From: Botrytis cinerea B05.10
Taxonomy: Eukaryota > Ascomycota > Leotiomycetes > Helotiales > Sclerotiniaceae
Direction of reading: 5' to 3'
NCBI RefSeq assembly: GCF_000143535.2
Contig: NC_037315.1
Span: 558,001-622,000, forward strand
Length of the DNA: 64,000 nucleotides
Below are positions 36,909 through 48,888 of the stretch, piece by piece. The notes under the pieces were generated by a model. The model saw nothing but the letters and a program-made list of their open reading frames with translations. It searched no databases and was not told the origin of the DNA. The position numbers and the translations under genes were made by a program. The first letter of the stretch is position 1. Every line of letters starts with the position of its first letter.

Positions 36909-37384
36909 AGGGTAAAGAGTATCCGAGTATATTCAGATGATAGGCCCGGTATGGGAAATGGGGAATTAACTCTTCACCGTCAAAGAAATAATCGTCATGG
37001 TCTCTGTTGAAAAATAGGCTAGAGCTTTCCGTTTCTGATTCTGCCATGGAAACATCTGTTAAGGGATGGCTGCTGGTTGATGTTGAATTTCTATTGATTA
37101 TTGTATTTTTGTGTTTTTGTCCTAAGCCGTATGCGATTTCTGTTGATGAATCGAAATGTAATTATCATGAGGTGATCATTAGATGTCAGAGTTCAAAAGA
37201 CTGGTATCGAAGAACTGTAATCAGAATTTCAGTGCTAAATCAAGCACATTCGTCACTGCTGTTTCGGGTCGAATGGATGTACAAACTCTCTTGTTTCCAA
37301 ACCCCAAAGAAACAACTACCACGATACAGAATTAGGAAGTTGCAATCAGAGGGCGCTGAAACGCAGAGAGGGTAGGGTCTGATA

Positions 37385-37860
37385 TCACCCATCAACTCCT
37401 ACGCAGCCGTGTACTTGAAACATTGCAATCGCATCTTCGAAATACTCGAATCTATAGTGAAGAAATGTACCTAAAACTCTCCACTTCGACTTGTCTAGAT
37501 TATTGATTATAATCCATTCGATTCCCTTATCTTTCGGGAAAGCTATTGTATTTGGTTCATCATCTATACAGATAACTAAAGAGTCATCTTTCACACGATG
37601 CCAATAAAATTCTCTAAGCGACTGATGACTAGATACTGCGATGATAATTTGACAATGATATGGATAGGGTTATTGTGGAGAGCGCTTCGGGGTGGTGATG
37701 GAGATATAGGATAGTGGATGCTATGTTGGCTAGAATTCTTGTAGGCCATATATGATATCGATTTAAAGGTAAGATCTGAAAGTAGCCAAACAAGATTGCT
37801 TTTACCTCTATCAAGTGGAAACCACCAACGTTGATGATCCACCAATCCTAAATGCTCCAC
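37385..37860 (-). pseudogene. Possible relic of a related orphan
   Basis: Three short minus-strand frames overlap here (37860..37591, 37814..37629, 37594..37385). They contain protein-like segments such as LPLNRYHIWPTRILANI and WIIINNLDKSKWRVLGTF, but no single spliced reading frame can be made from them. It resembles the neighbouring orphan genes in style only. Confidence 0.25.
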
Positions 37861-38464
37861 CTTCTAGTGCCAACCAAACAACAGGCAGGCCCGAGGAAGA
37901 TTGTATGCCACTATATCCCACTATAGGCAGCATTCAAATCAAGTAAAAATAGTTTTGAACGATGATTCTTACGGAACTTCTATGGAAAGTCCTTCTGAGC
38001 TATCAGGAGTTAGTTGGTATTGTATAGTAACCGCCCTTAAGCGGAGAATCTCACCAAACTTCGAGTTGACCAATTCCAGTACATCTCAGTAACAACAATC
38101 AATGCCAGAGCCATTATATTTCCTTATAACTTGATAATCAAGGCTTGTGGAAAAAGACCGTAATTCGTTCAATTATCCTTGTATGTAATTTATGAATTAT
38201 TTAAGGAGAATTTCTCTAAATTTAATATAAACATCCAGCTTTGAGGTATGATATATATACCCCGCTTTCGCCTACAGCGCCTATATTGAAATCCCAATCA
38301 GCCGAAACTAGCCAACCATCATAGTATATGGAACAAAATTGGCACAAAACAAAAGCAAATTTCATCATTCTTCGAGGAGTGATTATAATTGGGACTAGTT
38401 CTACATCTATTTGTAACAATCTAACTATCTTACATCTAAATCTCAAGTAGTCTGCGTAGTGCGT
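37861..38464. other. Intergenic, nothing recognised
   Basis: AT-rich spacer between an orphan relic and the gene with an internal stop codon; no supported feature. Confidence 0.4.
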
Positions 38465-39234
38465 CTAAGACTTATGAGAGATATGAGACGAAACAGCTTT
38501 GCTTTTGGCGGTCTTTAACCTTACGGCTTTATTAACCATATCTTTGGTTAGAGTTATGGGCAGTCTATCTTCATTTCTTGGCTTTTGATAGTGATCATTG
38601 ATAAGTTTGGTCAACATCTTCATCCCTGACTCCTTTTTGTATCCATTCATCTCCTCAAGAATATCTTTTTTGTCCCTTTTACGTCCACCTGGGGCTGGTC
38701 TAAGGTTGATTTCCCTTTGCAGCTTTGCAAGTTTAGAGAGCCAGTAAAGACGATCTGTCTCCATATCTCCAATAAGATCAAGAATATATTTTCCTCGTTC
38801 CTCAATAGCCTAGATTACCTCCCGACGCGTAGCTTCATGAACAAAATGTGACATGAATTTGAAACCCTGCGATCATAAAATTAGATCAGTATATCCATAC
38901 AATGAGACAAATTAGAGTATTGGGATGGACATACCTGTGGCGAAATATGTTTATTTTCCGATTTTTTGTTCTTTTCTTCTGCCCATTCCGCCTTCGCCAG
39001 CTTCTTGAGTTCATCCCAAGACTTGGTCGTACAAAAATATCCCTCATGATGAGTCTCGGACGATGACACATCTTGCAAAGTTTCCGTTATCACTCCTCCT
39101 TCATTAAAACGAAGGACTTCTTCGTGCTTGCGACTGCGCAGGAGAAACATAGGTTTGTTTTCTGCTTTGGGTAGAACATGCACCCACACCCAGTGAATGG
39201 CAACTGGGACATCCTTCTTTGGAGAGTTACTCAT
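38465..39234 (-). pseudogene. Uncharacterised 233-codon gene with one in-frame TAG
   Basis: Exon 1 (39234..38935) and exon 2 (38866..38465) join in phase through a GTATGT...GCAG intron. The joined frame is open apart from one TAG at 38812..38810, between HEATRREVI and AIEERGKYILDL. Residues on both sides look coding, and a single C-to-T change from CAG would explain the stop. An alternative is a 60-nt intron beginning at the GTAATC just before it and ending TATGGAG, which would also keep frame but has no obvious branch point. The protein is Lys-rich and helical with no known domain. Confidence 0.55.
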
Positions 39235-39550
39235 AGCTTTGAGATTTCAGGTACTGTGGTAAACGGTTCTAGTGGAAGAGAATTGGATGTTATCTTGAAA
39301 AGGTTCTTGTAGAATTATCGTATTTTTTTTTTTTTTAGCTAGCTGGTAGTGAATGATTATTGTTTGACAATGAAAATGAAATGAAATAGAATGAAACAAC
39401 AGACTTTATTATATAGCTTATACAACAGGTAAACAGCGGGCCAAAAAGTTTTGGTCGGCTAGAAGATTGATGACCATCCCTAAGGATTTTGAAACAAGGC
39501 AACAGACCTGGCGAAGAGGGCTGATAAGCGACGACAACTTAGCTAGCTAA

Positions 39551-40498
39551 TTACGTCCTTATGAAAGACGCCATGTAAGTCAGTTCCTCTGGGATAATGA
39601 CATGTCCTAAACCTTCATAGAGTTTCCACTCAACACTATACCCCACAATCTCCAATACTTTCTTCATATCTTCACCCCACTCCAACTTTACTTTCGTGTC
39701 ATTTGTACCGTGGGCTAAGAAAATCTTCATATCTCCTTCTGTAGCTACCAACATATCATCTCGGGGTTGCAGAGATGGCAGACCCAACTCACATCTTAAC
39801 CAATTCTGAACAAGAATCCTCTTTTGTCTCCAATCTTTTCCAGCAGCAGCAACTTCAGCAATTTGTTTCGCAAAAGGCAACCATCCACTGAACCCTACAA
39901 ACCCTCCAATCTTGTGCAACACCTCCAATCGATCCAATTCTCCACTTAGTAATAAAACTACGCTCATAGCACATCCTTGACTAAGACCTCCCACAAAGAC
40001 TTTTCCATCTTCATCATGAGATTCATTGTCCACAACATTCTTAATGAGCTCGCCCAAATACTCCACGCTTTCTCTTAGCCCCTCCTTCTGTTCCTCTTCT
40101 CCTATCGTCCGGTCCGAGAAATCGGCAATGTCGAACCAAGCATTAGTCAAATTCCCACCAAAAACAGTAGTCTTTCGCAGGGTTCCCGATGGAAAAATGA
40201 GTTTAGTGTATGGGAGTAATACATCAAAGTGAACCAGCGCCATGAGCTCCTGGGCAAACGGAACTCCCCAAGATGATGTTCCATGAAGTAAAACAAGAGT
40301 ATTTTGATTCGGGTTCGGTGATTCGACAACGAACGGCGGCGGTCGAAGTTCTGTTTGTACAGTGGGAGGTGATGGCATTTTGTGTGCTTCAGCCATCAAA
40401 TTGAGCACTTGCTGTTCGAGGTGAAACGGGTAGTACAGCAAGATACTTGATAGACCCAACAGAAGTATGAGTAGGAACCTGTCTTTTATCATACCCAT
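39551..40498 (-). CDS. Alpha/beta-hydrolase of the phospholipase/carboxylesterase (acyl-protein thioesterase-like) family
   Basis: Single exon, 315 aa. An N-terminal hydrophobic anchor (FLLILLLGLSSILLYYPF) precedes LVLLHGTSSWG; the nucleophile Ser is in FVGGLSQGCAMS, the Asp in LAHGTNDTKV and the His in EGLGHVI, a complete catalytic triad. WFDIADFSDR matches the WYD region of the family. Relatives remove acyl groups from proteins or lysophospholipids. The anchor and the extended N-terminus suggest a membrane-attached or secretory-pathway form, unlike the usual cytosolic 230-aa enzymes. Confidence 0.85.
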   Translation of the reverse strand: MGMIKDRFLLILLLGLSSILLYYPFHLEQQVLNLMAEAHKMPSPPTVQTELRPPPFVVESPNPNQNTLVLLHGTSSWGVPFAQELMALVHFDVLLPYTKLIFPSGTLRKTTVFGGNLTNAWFDIADFSDRTIGEEEQKEGLRESVEYLGELIKNVVDNESHDEDGKVFVGGLSQGCAMSVVLLLSGELDRLEVLHKIGGFVGFSGWLPFAKQIAEVAAAGKDWRQKRILVQNWLRCELGLPSLQPRDDMLVATEGDMKIFLAHGTNDTKVKLEWGEDMKKVLEIVGYSVEWKLYEGLGHVIIPEELTYMASFIRT

Positions 40499-40977
40499 AA
40501 TGGATAGGTTGCGAATATGTCCTGTGGTTGTGGTTAGAAGTGGAGCCTTTCGCGCACCATTGCACCTTCTTCCATTGGTTACACCACTTCACATGCACGT
40601 GATACTCACAAGCACGCAGCTCCATCTGGTCGTGGTATGCCCAATTCCGCATTCAAGCTCACTTAAAGAAATGAGAAATCAATAGCATATTATTTCAAGG
40701 TCAAATCAATTGTCAGTTGTTGATTCAGTAAGTCAGAATCTACTATTACCATTCTAGATTATTGAATGATGTTGAAAATTGATCTACATTTGGTGTATTG
40801 TATTGAGCGGTGGTACTTAACAATGTTCACGGAAACTATGATTTGTTGCATAGCTATGAACAATCTTTGCTATTGAGTTTTGAGCTAGGCGGCGCAGTTG
40901 CGAATTGTTATTCTATCGGAGCAAAGGCTAGAGAGGTTCGTTGGAACAAATATTAAATTTGACGGAGGAACTGAGAT

Positions 40978-43975
40978 CTATGCTGTAGAGTTGACGTATA
41001 TCTTTACCTCCACTTCATTACTCCATCCACCCGAAAGCTCAAGTTCCTTCCATGCAGCCAATGTGTCGATTTCAAAAACACGGGGATCAGTTTTGCTGAC
41101 GCTGACTGTGTGAAGTGGTACAACCTTACCAAGGATGGTGACCAACAGGGTTTCTTCGTATGAGAAATCAGGAAGAGTCGAGATATAGATCCCTGAAGGT
41201 CAAATTAGAACTTGGTTTTTGTTTCTCTGAAAGAGAAAAGATGACGAATTTAACTTACCAAGAGTTCCTAGGGCTTTGATATTTGTGTCAATCAAAATAT
41301 TGCCATTCTCTGATTTCGTCATCTTGGTGCCTACAATCGCTGCAGCCCCGGCCATTTTACCAAGGAGACCTAAGTTGGCTATCCATGTAGTATTGTCATT
41401 CTTTTGGTCAACAAATCCGCGCAAAGGGTAGGCTGATAAGATATCGTATCCTCTCACAGCGAGAGAAACGTATACCAAAGCCTGAGGGTCCACAACTTGC
41501 ATAGGCTGAGAGATAGCTCCGCTGGAATGGGCACGGATGACATAAAATTGCGCCTCTTCAACACCAGGAAACTTTGACAATGGCACCAATTCGCTTAGTG
41601 GTCTCTGAGATACGTTGAAGAAGCCGATTATACCAGTTCCTGTATACGCAGCGCCATGGTATGTTCCAATTGGGAGTATGTGATCATCGTCGTACCCATT
41701 ATACTGATCTAGACTCTTACCAACGATACTAGGTCTAAAAATGATAGTCTTGCCTCGAGGAGTGGGGCCAGTCATTTGGTTGATAAGATCAAGATCATGT
41801 TGACCTGGCACATCTGTAATGTATATTGGACCACCGCTAACACATCTAGCAGCTGCATGAAAGCCAGAATAGTCATGAACGGTCTGAAACATGTCCCAAT
41901 CTGGGATGAGGTTGAGGTGCTGGGTGAACAAGGAATTGTGGGCATTGGTGAAAACGTGCCATGGGTGACTGGTTGGAATTTCGGGGAAAAAGTCATCAGA
42001 GTTCCGTATGAGAATTGGAGGTCTGTTCTGGGGCAATTGAGAATGGAAGAGAATTTGCGGAATTTGTGACATGCAAGAGATTGCTTTGATACTGAAATGT
42101 CGAAGAGTTGAAAGTGTCCAGGCATCTTGATAGGCAGATATAAGATCACTGCGATCTTCGGCAGACTCAAAGAGATCAAGCATAAATTGAGCACTACTTC
42201 ATGTTAGCAAGAAATTAATAGATCCTGACCCACTTACTCAGTCTTGACCGCATCAACTCCACAAGATGAGAGAAACGAATAAAAGTCATCATAGAACTGC
42301 CGAACATCTTCTTTGGCTACCACTGTCATTTTACCACCCAAAGGCAGATTTCGTCTCTCTGAATCTCGGCGAATGACTTCCACCGTCTTGTAAGTCTCAG
42401 CAATTTTACCATCTGCGGCAAGACCGCCCCAATAGCCTAAAATCGCGTGCCATACAGCAACGTGCTGAATGCTAGGCTGTTTCTGTCGGATGAGCGATAT
42501 GGTGTGTTTCAAGCCATTTGGAAATGCTTCTCTTTCTGCCTCAAACTCAATCCAACCGTGTTGAAACTGGCCATGTCCTTTATAGTCAATGGCCTGCCAA
42601 TTATCGTCAATGATGAAGTTTGTGACATTGATTTTGTTCTCTGCTAGAATGTCGACTGCTTTGAGTATCTTAGCTTCAGTTAGTCGCTGTCCAAGCGCAT
42701 TCCATGTGCCTGGATAGTTGATTAGTGATTTGTTTAAACTATGTCGGGAGAGTTGTTGGGTGTACAATAAGTCAAGCCATCACACCAATTTTCAGCCCAA
42801 ACCTTCGTTTTCTCGTCTCCTTCTTCGAGTGCTTCGATCTCCTTTTGCGTTTGTCCAGACTCACTCTCGAAAGCCGCAACGACATCTCTAGCATGATACA
42901 TTACTGCAGCGTTGGCGGACTCATAGTCATCTCCAAGTCCAACAAGGATATGAGCAACGGACTCCTTAGGATTATCATTTCGAACCTGTCTAAATTAGAA
43001 TCAAAATCGTCAAGCCTTGGAGAGTTTTAACATACTTCCATGACAACATTGCCATCACTGCCACTTTTGAACAAAGTCATGACGTTATTTACTCCACTGA
43101 TAGCTAGCAAAACAATGTGCTTGCCATCTGAGTTCAAGAAGGAACAAGTTATGGCCTCTTTATCAAGATCAAAATGAGTTTTGCCATGTCGAGGGGCCAA
43201 CCAGGGTGTCCAAATGCGAATCAGAGCAAACCATCTAGCTATATTAGCAAAGGACTGAACATTGGATGATAACGAAGAGTCGGACCAACCTTGCCAATTT
43301 GTCTTGGCCCCAAGGCAGCCCAAATTTAATGTCCTTTAAAGCAGACTCTTTTCCAACAGCTCCCTCAATCGGAACCTGTACTGACCATAGAGTAGTGCCT
43401 GGGGATTGACTTCGGTAATTTTTAACCTCTAGCGATGTATTCAAGCCCTGAACATAATCGGACAAGTTACTGGAAATATTTTCCTGGGAAGTAATTGTTT
43501 TCAAGACGATCCTTCCATCTGATACTCCCTGGTGGTCCTTTATGAGCTTCCAGGATTGGTTCGAGTTGCTTCGGAATTTAACCGTGAAATTCGCTGGGAG
43601 ATGAGCAGGCAAAGAGGTTTTGAAGTATAGTTTATGGAGTCCCAAAGGTGCAACGGTTTGCAAATCCTTTGGTTGAGAATCTGTCTTATCTATGGACTCC
43701 ATAAGAGATTCCTCCCATTGGTCTCCAGTGTTACTATACAGAAGTGAAACTTCCCATGGTTCTGTGGCACGACTCTCATCAACCTCTAGTAAAGCTGTAA
43801 AGACTTTGGCATGGTCGAGAACAGTCGTCTGCTGGCCCAAAGGGGGATAAGTTGAGATGTATGCCTTCAAACTCGGATGGTCTGCAGTGGGAGGGCCTTT
43901 TTGTTTTGGAATATACTTCGCTTGAAAGACTTCATTGCCATCTGCTCCACTGATGAATGTCTGAGCCTCAGTCAT
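40978..43975 (-). CDS. GH36 raffinose synthase / seed-imbibition (Sip1)-type alpha-galactosidase family protein
   Basis: Six exons (43975..43290, 43234..43036, 42985..42766, 42709..42238, 42193..41259, 41192..40978) give 908 aa in frame. Key segments: LTYCTWNALGQ, FIIDDNWQAID, HVAVWHAILGYWGG, nucleophile in CGVDAVKTDAQ (the Asp codon is split by an intron) and LIPDWDMFQT plus SGGPIYITDVPGQHD around the acid/base. The C-terminal beta domain ends VKIYVNSTA. There is no signal peptide, so it acts inside the cell. Plant members transfer or hydrolyse galactose of raffinose-series sugars; fungal members are mostly untested, so activity is uncertain. It shares a 595-bp divergent promoter region with the mitochondrial TyrRS gene. 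Confidence 0.92.
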
Positions 43976-44570
43976 TTTTGCGTGAAGGGTAGAATCAATC
44001 TGAATAATTGGATCGTAAGGTTAAGTTTGGGGGGAAAGCATGTATGATTTTCATGGGAGGAGTTTCAAGAGAACGGAGGAAAACCAGGCAAGTCTGCTAA
44101 ACAGATGGAGAAGGAGTGAAGTGTCAACGAATAGCTTTTAAGTTGTGGTACAGACTTTCCTCTCAAACCCGTGACTACCTGTGTGAAACTGTTCTTTTTC
44201 CTCTGTGGGATGTGGTTGGACGGATGAATAGTCCCAGATATGTTATTCATACTTGCAGTGTGCGAGTGTACTAGCTGCTGATGGACCATGGAGGTTGTTC
44301 TTCCGTGCCTCTGAATGTGGACACGGGAGAGCACGTGGAGATAAACACAGGCGCGAACGGAGAACCCCTGACTAGCGGCGGGGTGATCTGTTTCTTGGCG
44401 GTCGGATAAACGTATACCGGATTGCCGTGAAATTATTTTGGCTCGCAAGAATTGCAAATGGGTATCGAAGCAGGATCTTTGTCGTAGAAGCCGTTGGTCG
44501 AGAGACCTTTCTCTTTTCTCCGAGATTCTTCATGTATTCGTGAAATACTTCTCTCCTTTAGTCACACAAG

Positions 44571-46754
44571 ATGGCAACCACTTCCCTCCTTCGGTATTCG
44601 GCTCGACCTGACCTCTATGTTTGCGCAAGATGCGCTTTCAGAGCTTCTCGGAATTCAAATAAAGCGTCGAGAAGATGGATTGGAATGAAATACCTAGCGA
44701 AAGCCGCAGATGCGCAAGTGGCGTGGGCCAAAAACGCCGCGGAAATCAAGACGGGGAAGAAGAAGAGCATGCTTTCAATTCTGGAGGAGCGAGGATATGT
44801 ACATCAGATCACTGGGTAAGTACACCTCCCTGGCTTCTTCAGTGCAAAAGGTTAATTTTCATTTTAGTTCGAGAGACGAACTTGACCGCGCGATGACGGA
44901 AAACCGGCTTGGTGCGTATGTGGGTGTAGATCCTACGGCGCCTTCACTCCACGTTGGCCACTTGCTACCTTTCATGTCCCTGTTCTGGATGTATATACAT
45001 GGTTACCACACGGTATCGTTAGTTGGGGGTGCTACTGCGAAAATCGGCGACCCGACTGATCGTTTGACGACCCGAGAGAAAATGAAGAGTACGACTAGGA
45101 ATGAAAATATATTGAAGATGCATTATCAATTGAAAGGCATATGGTTGAACGTTGAGGCATACGGAAGAAAATATGGGTATCAGTGGGAATGGGCATGGAG
45201 AAGAGGGTTGGTGAATAACCATCACTGGATGAATAAATTGACAGTAATGGAGCTTCTCCAAATTCTTGGACCAGGCATGAGAATAGGTGCGATGATTGCC
45301 AAGGATACGTAAGTATATACCTTTTGTGCGTCTGTTGGAACCTCACTAATATTCACAGTGTCAAAAATAAAATGAACAATGGCGATGGCATGTCCTATTC
45401 TGAGTTTTCGTATCCTTTACTACAATCGTGGGATTGGTGGCACATGTACAATACGAAAGGCATAACTATGCAGATTGGTGGCTCCGATCAGTACGGCAAC
45501 ATTACTGCTGGTATTGATGCTGTTAAATACATTTTAGCGAATCATCCTGATCCTGTAGTGAAGGAACAACACAAAAAAGCAGTACCACCTATCGGATTTA
45601 CAGTTCCTCTCTTGACCACATCGGCAGGAGCCAAGTTTGGAAAAAGTGCTGGAAATGCTCTTTGGCTGGACAAGGATATGATGAGCTCGTTCGATTTATA
45701 TGCGTACTTTCTTCGTACATCAGATCAAGATGTAGAGAGATACCTTAAACTCTTCACATTCATGCCCATGGAGCAAATTAATAAAACAATGGAGGAACAC
45801 ATGAAGGAGCCCCATAGCCGAAAAGCCCAGCACGCATTGGCACGAGATTTCCTAGAGCTGATTCACGGAGTCCCTGACGCCAAAGCGGCCGAGCTCAAAC
45901 ATCGACTTCTTTTCAGCAAATCTAGTAATTCGGCGAATGTGGAGGAACTGCAGCGTGATCTAGAGAGCGTCGAAGGCACAGTAACATCTGGCGAAACAAA
46001 AACAGGTAATATCAACGCATCTAATAGACCAAAAGCAGACCTTAAACTACCACGTTCATTTGTCATGACTCGAAGTATTGCAAGAATCGTCGTCGCCGCG
46101 GGCTTGTGTGCCACAGCTTCGGAAGCTAATCGTTTGTGCGGTGCTTCCGGACTTTATGTCGGTGGATCCAGACCTTTAGGGTATCAAGGAAAGGATGATG
46201 CTTTGGTTTTTACCCCAATTAAAACATGGAAAAACTCGGATACTCATCACTATATCATTGATGGCTCAATGCTTGTTCTTCGACGTGGAAAATCTAACAT
46301 TCGAATCATCAAAATCGTTCCTGATGAGGAATATATTTCAGAAGGTCTATCCTTCCCTGGAAACGAGGACTGGATTAAACAGAAGATGCCTAAAAAGGTA
46401 AACGAGGAAGGCGAGATAATCGAGGAAGAGAAAAATCCAAATATCCTCAGCACTGGGGTAGACATATCAGATAGAGATGAGATTAGGCGGCTGAGAAGAG
46501 AAAGATCGCATGAGAAGTCACAACAAAGATGGCAAGATAGAGAGCCACGACGTCTTGAAAGAATGCAACTTCTCCAAGCCGATCTTAGAGAGACAGACCA
46601 ACTTTCGTCAGAAAAGATTGATCTGGATAAGTTGGTTAAGAGAGTGAAGTCGGATGTATCTGTAGATAAGGATCGTTTAGTCAGGAAGATAGACTTCGAT
46701 GAGCGTTCGAAACTGGAGGATTTCCCATGGAGAGAAGATGAAACGAAAAGTTAG
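44571..46754 (+). CDS. Mitochondrial tyrosyl-tRNA synthetase (CYT-18/MSY1 type)
   Basis: Three exons (44571-44815, 44868-45308, 45359-46754) give 693 aa. An Arg/Ser-rich mitochondrial presequence is followed by the class I signature PSLHVGHLLP, tyrosine-binding GGSDQYGNITAG, and the KMSKS-equivalent AKFGKSAGNALWL. A C-terminal S4-like RNA-binding domain (SIARIVVAAGLCATASEANRLC) follows, then a long charged tail. It charges mitochondrial tRNA-Tyr. In Neurospora the orthologue CYT-18 also helps fold group I introns, using N-terminal and linker insertions; the extended N-terminal helix region (KNAAEIKTGKKKSMLSILEERG) and the long insertion before the S4 domain make that dual role plausible here, as inference. 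Confidence 0.93.
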
Positions 46755-47193
46755 TGGAAATGTATAATTATGTATCAAAAAAAGGTTATCCACTCGATGA
46801 TGATTTACTCGTGTTTTCTCAGCATTATTGCTTCTGTGAGTTTGCAAGTTGGAAATGTTGAGATAACTTTTATACTTTGGAAATTATTCCGGCTTATTTG
46901 TTTGCCAATTTTAGAACGAATTCGGGTACGATGTTGTGATACATTTTTGAAGTTCATAATTTCGAAAATGTTTAGCCCTGAATCATGATGCTGTTAGAAA
47001 TATCTACGCAGTCAACAAATTAGAAAAATTCTCCCAAGTCCATACACAAAGCTCTGAAGAGTGGAATAAAATCTAATGTATCTTCTATCTAATATCTGTA
47101 TTCGCACAAATCTACATGATCTCACGCAGAGCAGATCAAAATTTCTTTTCGTAGGGTATCTACTTTGCCATCCCCAATCCCCAGACACTCCAC

Positions 47194-48888
47194 CTAGCTC
47201 TGATTTGGTAATCCATTCCCATTAACAACAGCGACTTCACCCACACCCTCCGCCTTCCTATTCATAACAACCCCTTTGAGATTTCCCCGCTTGCTCGCTT
47301 TCCCATCCCGGACCTCTTCAGTCGTATCAACTAGGATATCAAAAGCTTTGCGGATATAACTTTCTTCCGCCTTGGGATTCGCACTCACGACTCGGATTAC
47401 ATATGCACCCGCCACCACGCCAGCTGTGAGATAGATTTCGCTTCGTTTGTTAATCAGCTCGTAGACTTCTTTCGTGAGACTATTCTGTGCATCCGCATTT
47501 GTGGATTTGGGAACAATGTTCAGAACAGTGAGGGCGAAATTGGGCCCTGTAACTATATTGAATAGATCTTCTCGTGTCTTGAGCAGGCTGACAAGTAATT
47601 CTCCGAGCTTCACGTGCTTTCGGATGTGCTCTTGTAGGCCCTTGACTCCGTAGGTTCTGAGGACAAACCAAATCTTTAAGCTTCGGAAGCGTCTTCCGAG
47701 AGGAATTTGCCAGTCCCGATAGTCGGTTACGAGTCCACTCTCTGAAAACTCGTTGCGAAGATAACTTGGTGTTATGGAGAGTGCATCGATCAGATCTTTG
47801 CGTTTCTTGACATATAGACAAGAAGCGTCGAAATTTGTCAGAAGCCATTTGTGCATGTTCATATCGAAGGAATGGAAATGCTGGAAGGACGATGTTAGAT
47901 GATGGTATTCAGGGCAAACCAAAGCTGCACCTGCATAAGCAGCATCGACGTGAACCCAGATCTCGCCTGCAACATCTGGAGGTGCATATTTTGAAAGTAC
48001 TGTTGCAATAGATGCGAAGTCGTCAACTGCGCATGTAGATGTTGTTCCCAAAGTCGAAGTTAGATAGAAGGGTTCCAATCCTTGAGATTTGCATTCTTTC
48101 AATACCTTCTCTAAATCATCACCCGTCATGGCGAAATCATTGGATGCGAGTACTGGAATCGATCGGAATCTAACGCCAGCTATTTGCGCTGCTTTCTGCG
48201 TGGAGCTGTGTGCCATTTCGCTCCCTAGTGCAACTAGCTTACTCCTCTTATATGCAATCGCATCCTCGAGTTCAATGCCCGACAGACCTTCAGTAGTTTC
48301 ACGAAGATATTTATCGCGGGCAGCAACCATAACGGTAACGATAGCTTCCGAGGCTGATCCTTGGATGACACCACCACCATGAGTCGAAGACAAATAACAG
48401 TCTGGGAGATTGAGAAGCTTGGCCAGCCAATCCATTACAACCGTCTCCAATTCTGTCACAGCAGGGGAACAGATCCAATTGAAAGCAGGTGCTGTGAAAG
48501 CTGCTGAGTATAATTCTCCCAGCATTCCAGGGTAGGTAGATGATGCAGGGAAGAACGCCATGAAATTAGGTGATTGCCTTGGTATATCAGTGTCTATCTT
48601 AACGCTCAAATACAAAAGTCAGACTCACCAATGTGTCAGACCAGGCATAATTTTAGATTCGATATCTTTCTGGATCTCTGCCCATGATTCACCCTCTTCC
48701 GGTGGACCATCTGGAAGAATCTTCTTCAGGTAACCAGGCTCGACATTTGAAATTACTCTTCGTTCATGAATGTTATCATAATATTGGATGACTATGCTGG
48801 TCAGTATACAGTACTTCATCTTGGGAAGCAGGAACTTACTTTCGTCAATCGCCGACGTCGCCGCCTCCCTAAACTGCTTCGAATCCAT
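47194..48888 (-). CDS. PLP-dependent aromatic L-amino acid decarboxylase
   Basis: Three exons (48888..48840, 48791..48629, 48577..47194) give 531 aa. Typical group II decarboxylase features run in order: GYLKKILPDGPPEEGESW, HWQSPNFMAFFPASSTYPGMLGELY, GGGVIQGSASEA, WVHVDAAYAGAALVCPE and the PLP-binding lysine in MNMHKWLLTNFD; RRFRSLKIWFVLRTYG follows. It should decarboxylate tryptophan, tyrosine or DOPA to the amine; specificity cannot be read safely. The sequence after residue 480 is a variable extension not found in the animal enzymes. No biosynthetic partner genes are adjacent, so it is probably not part of a classic cluster. Confidence 0.93.

Noticed and set aside
37007..37375. 122-aa plus-strand frame with a hydrophobic segment
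   Set aside because: It has no signal-peptide logic or family match, and the opposite strand carries a more protein-like frame.
44065..44457. 130-aa minus-strand frame in the GH36/TyrRS divergent region
   Set aside because: It lies in shared promoter space, has random composition and no homology features.
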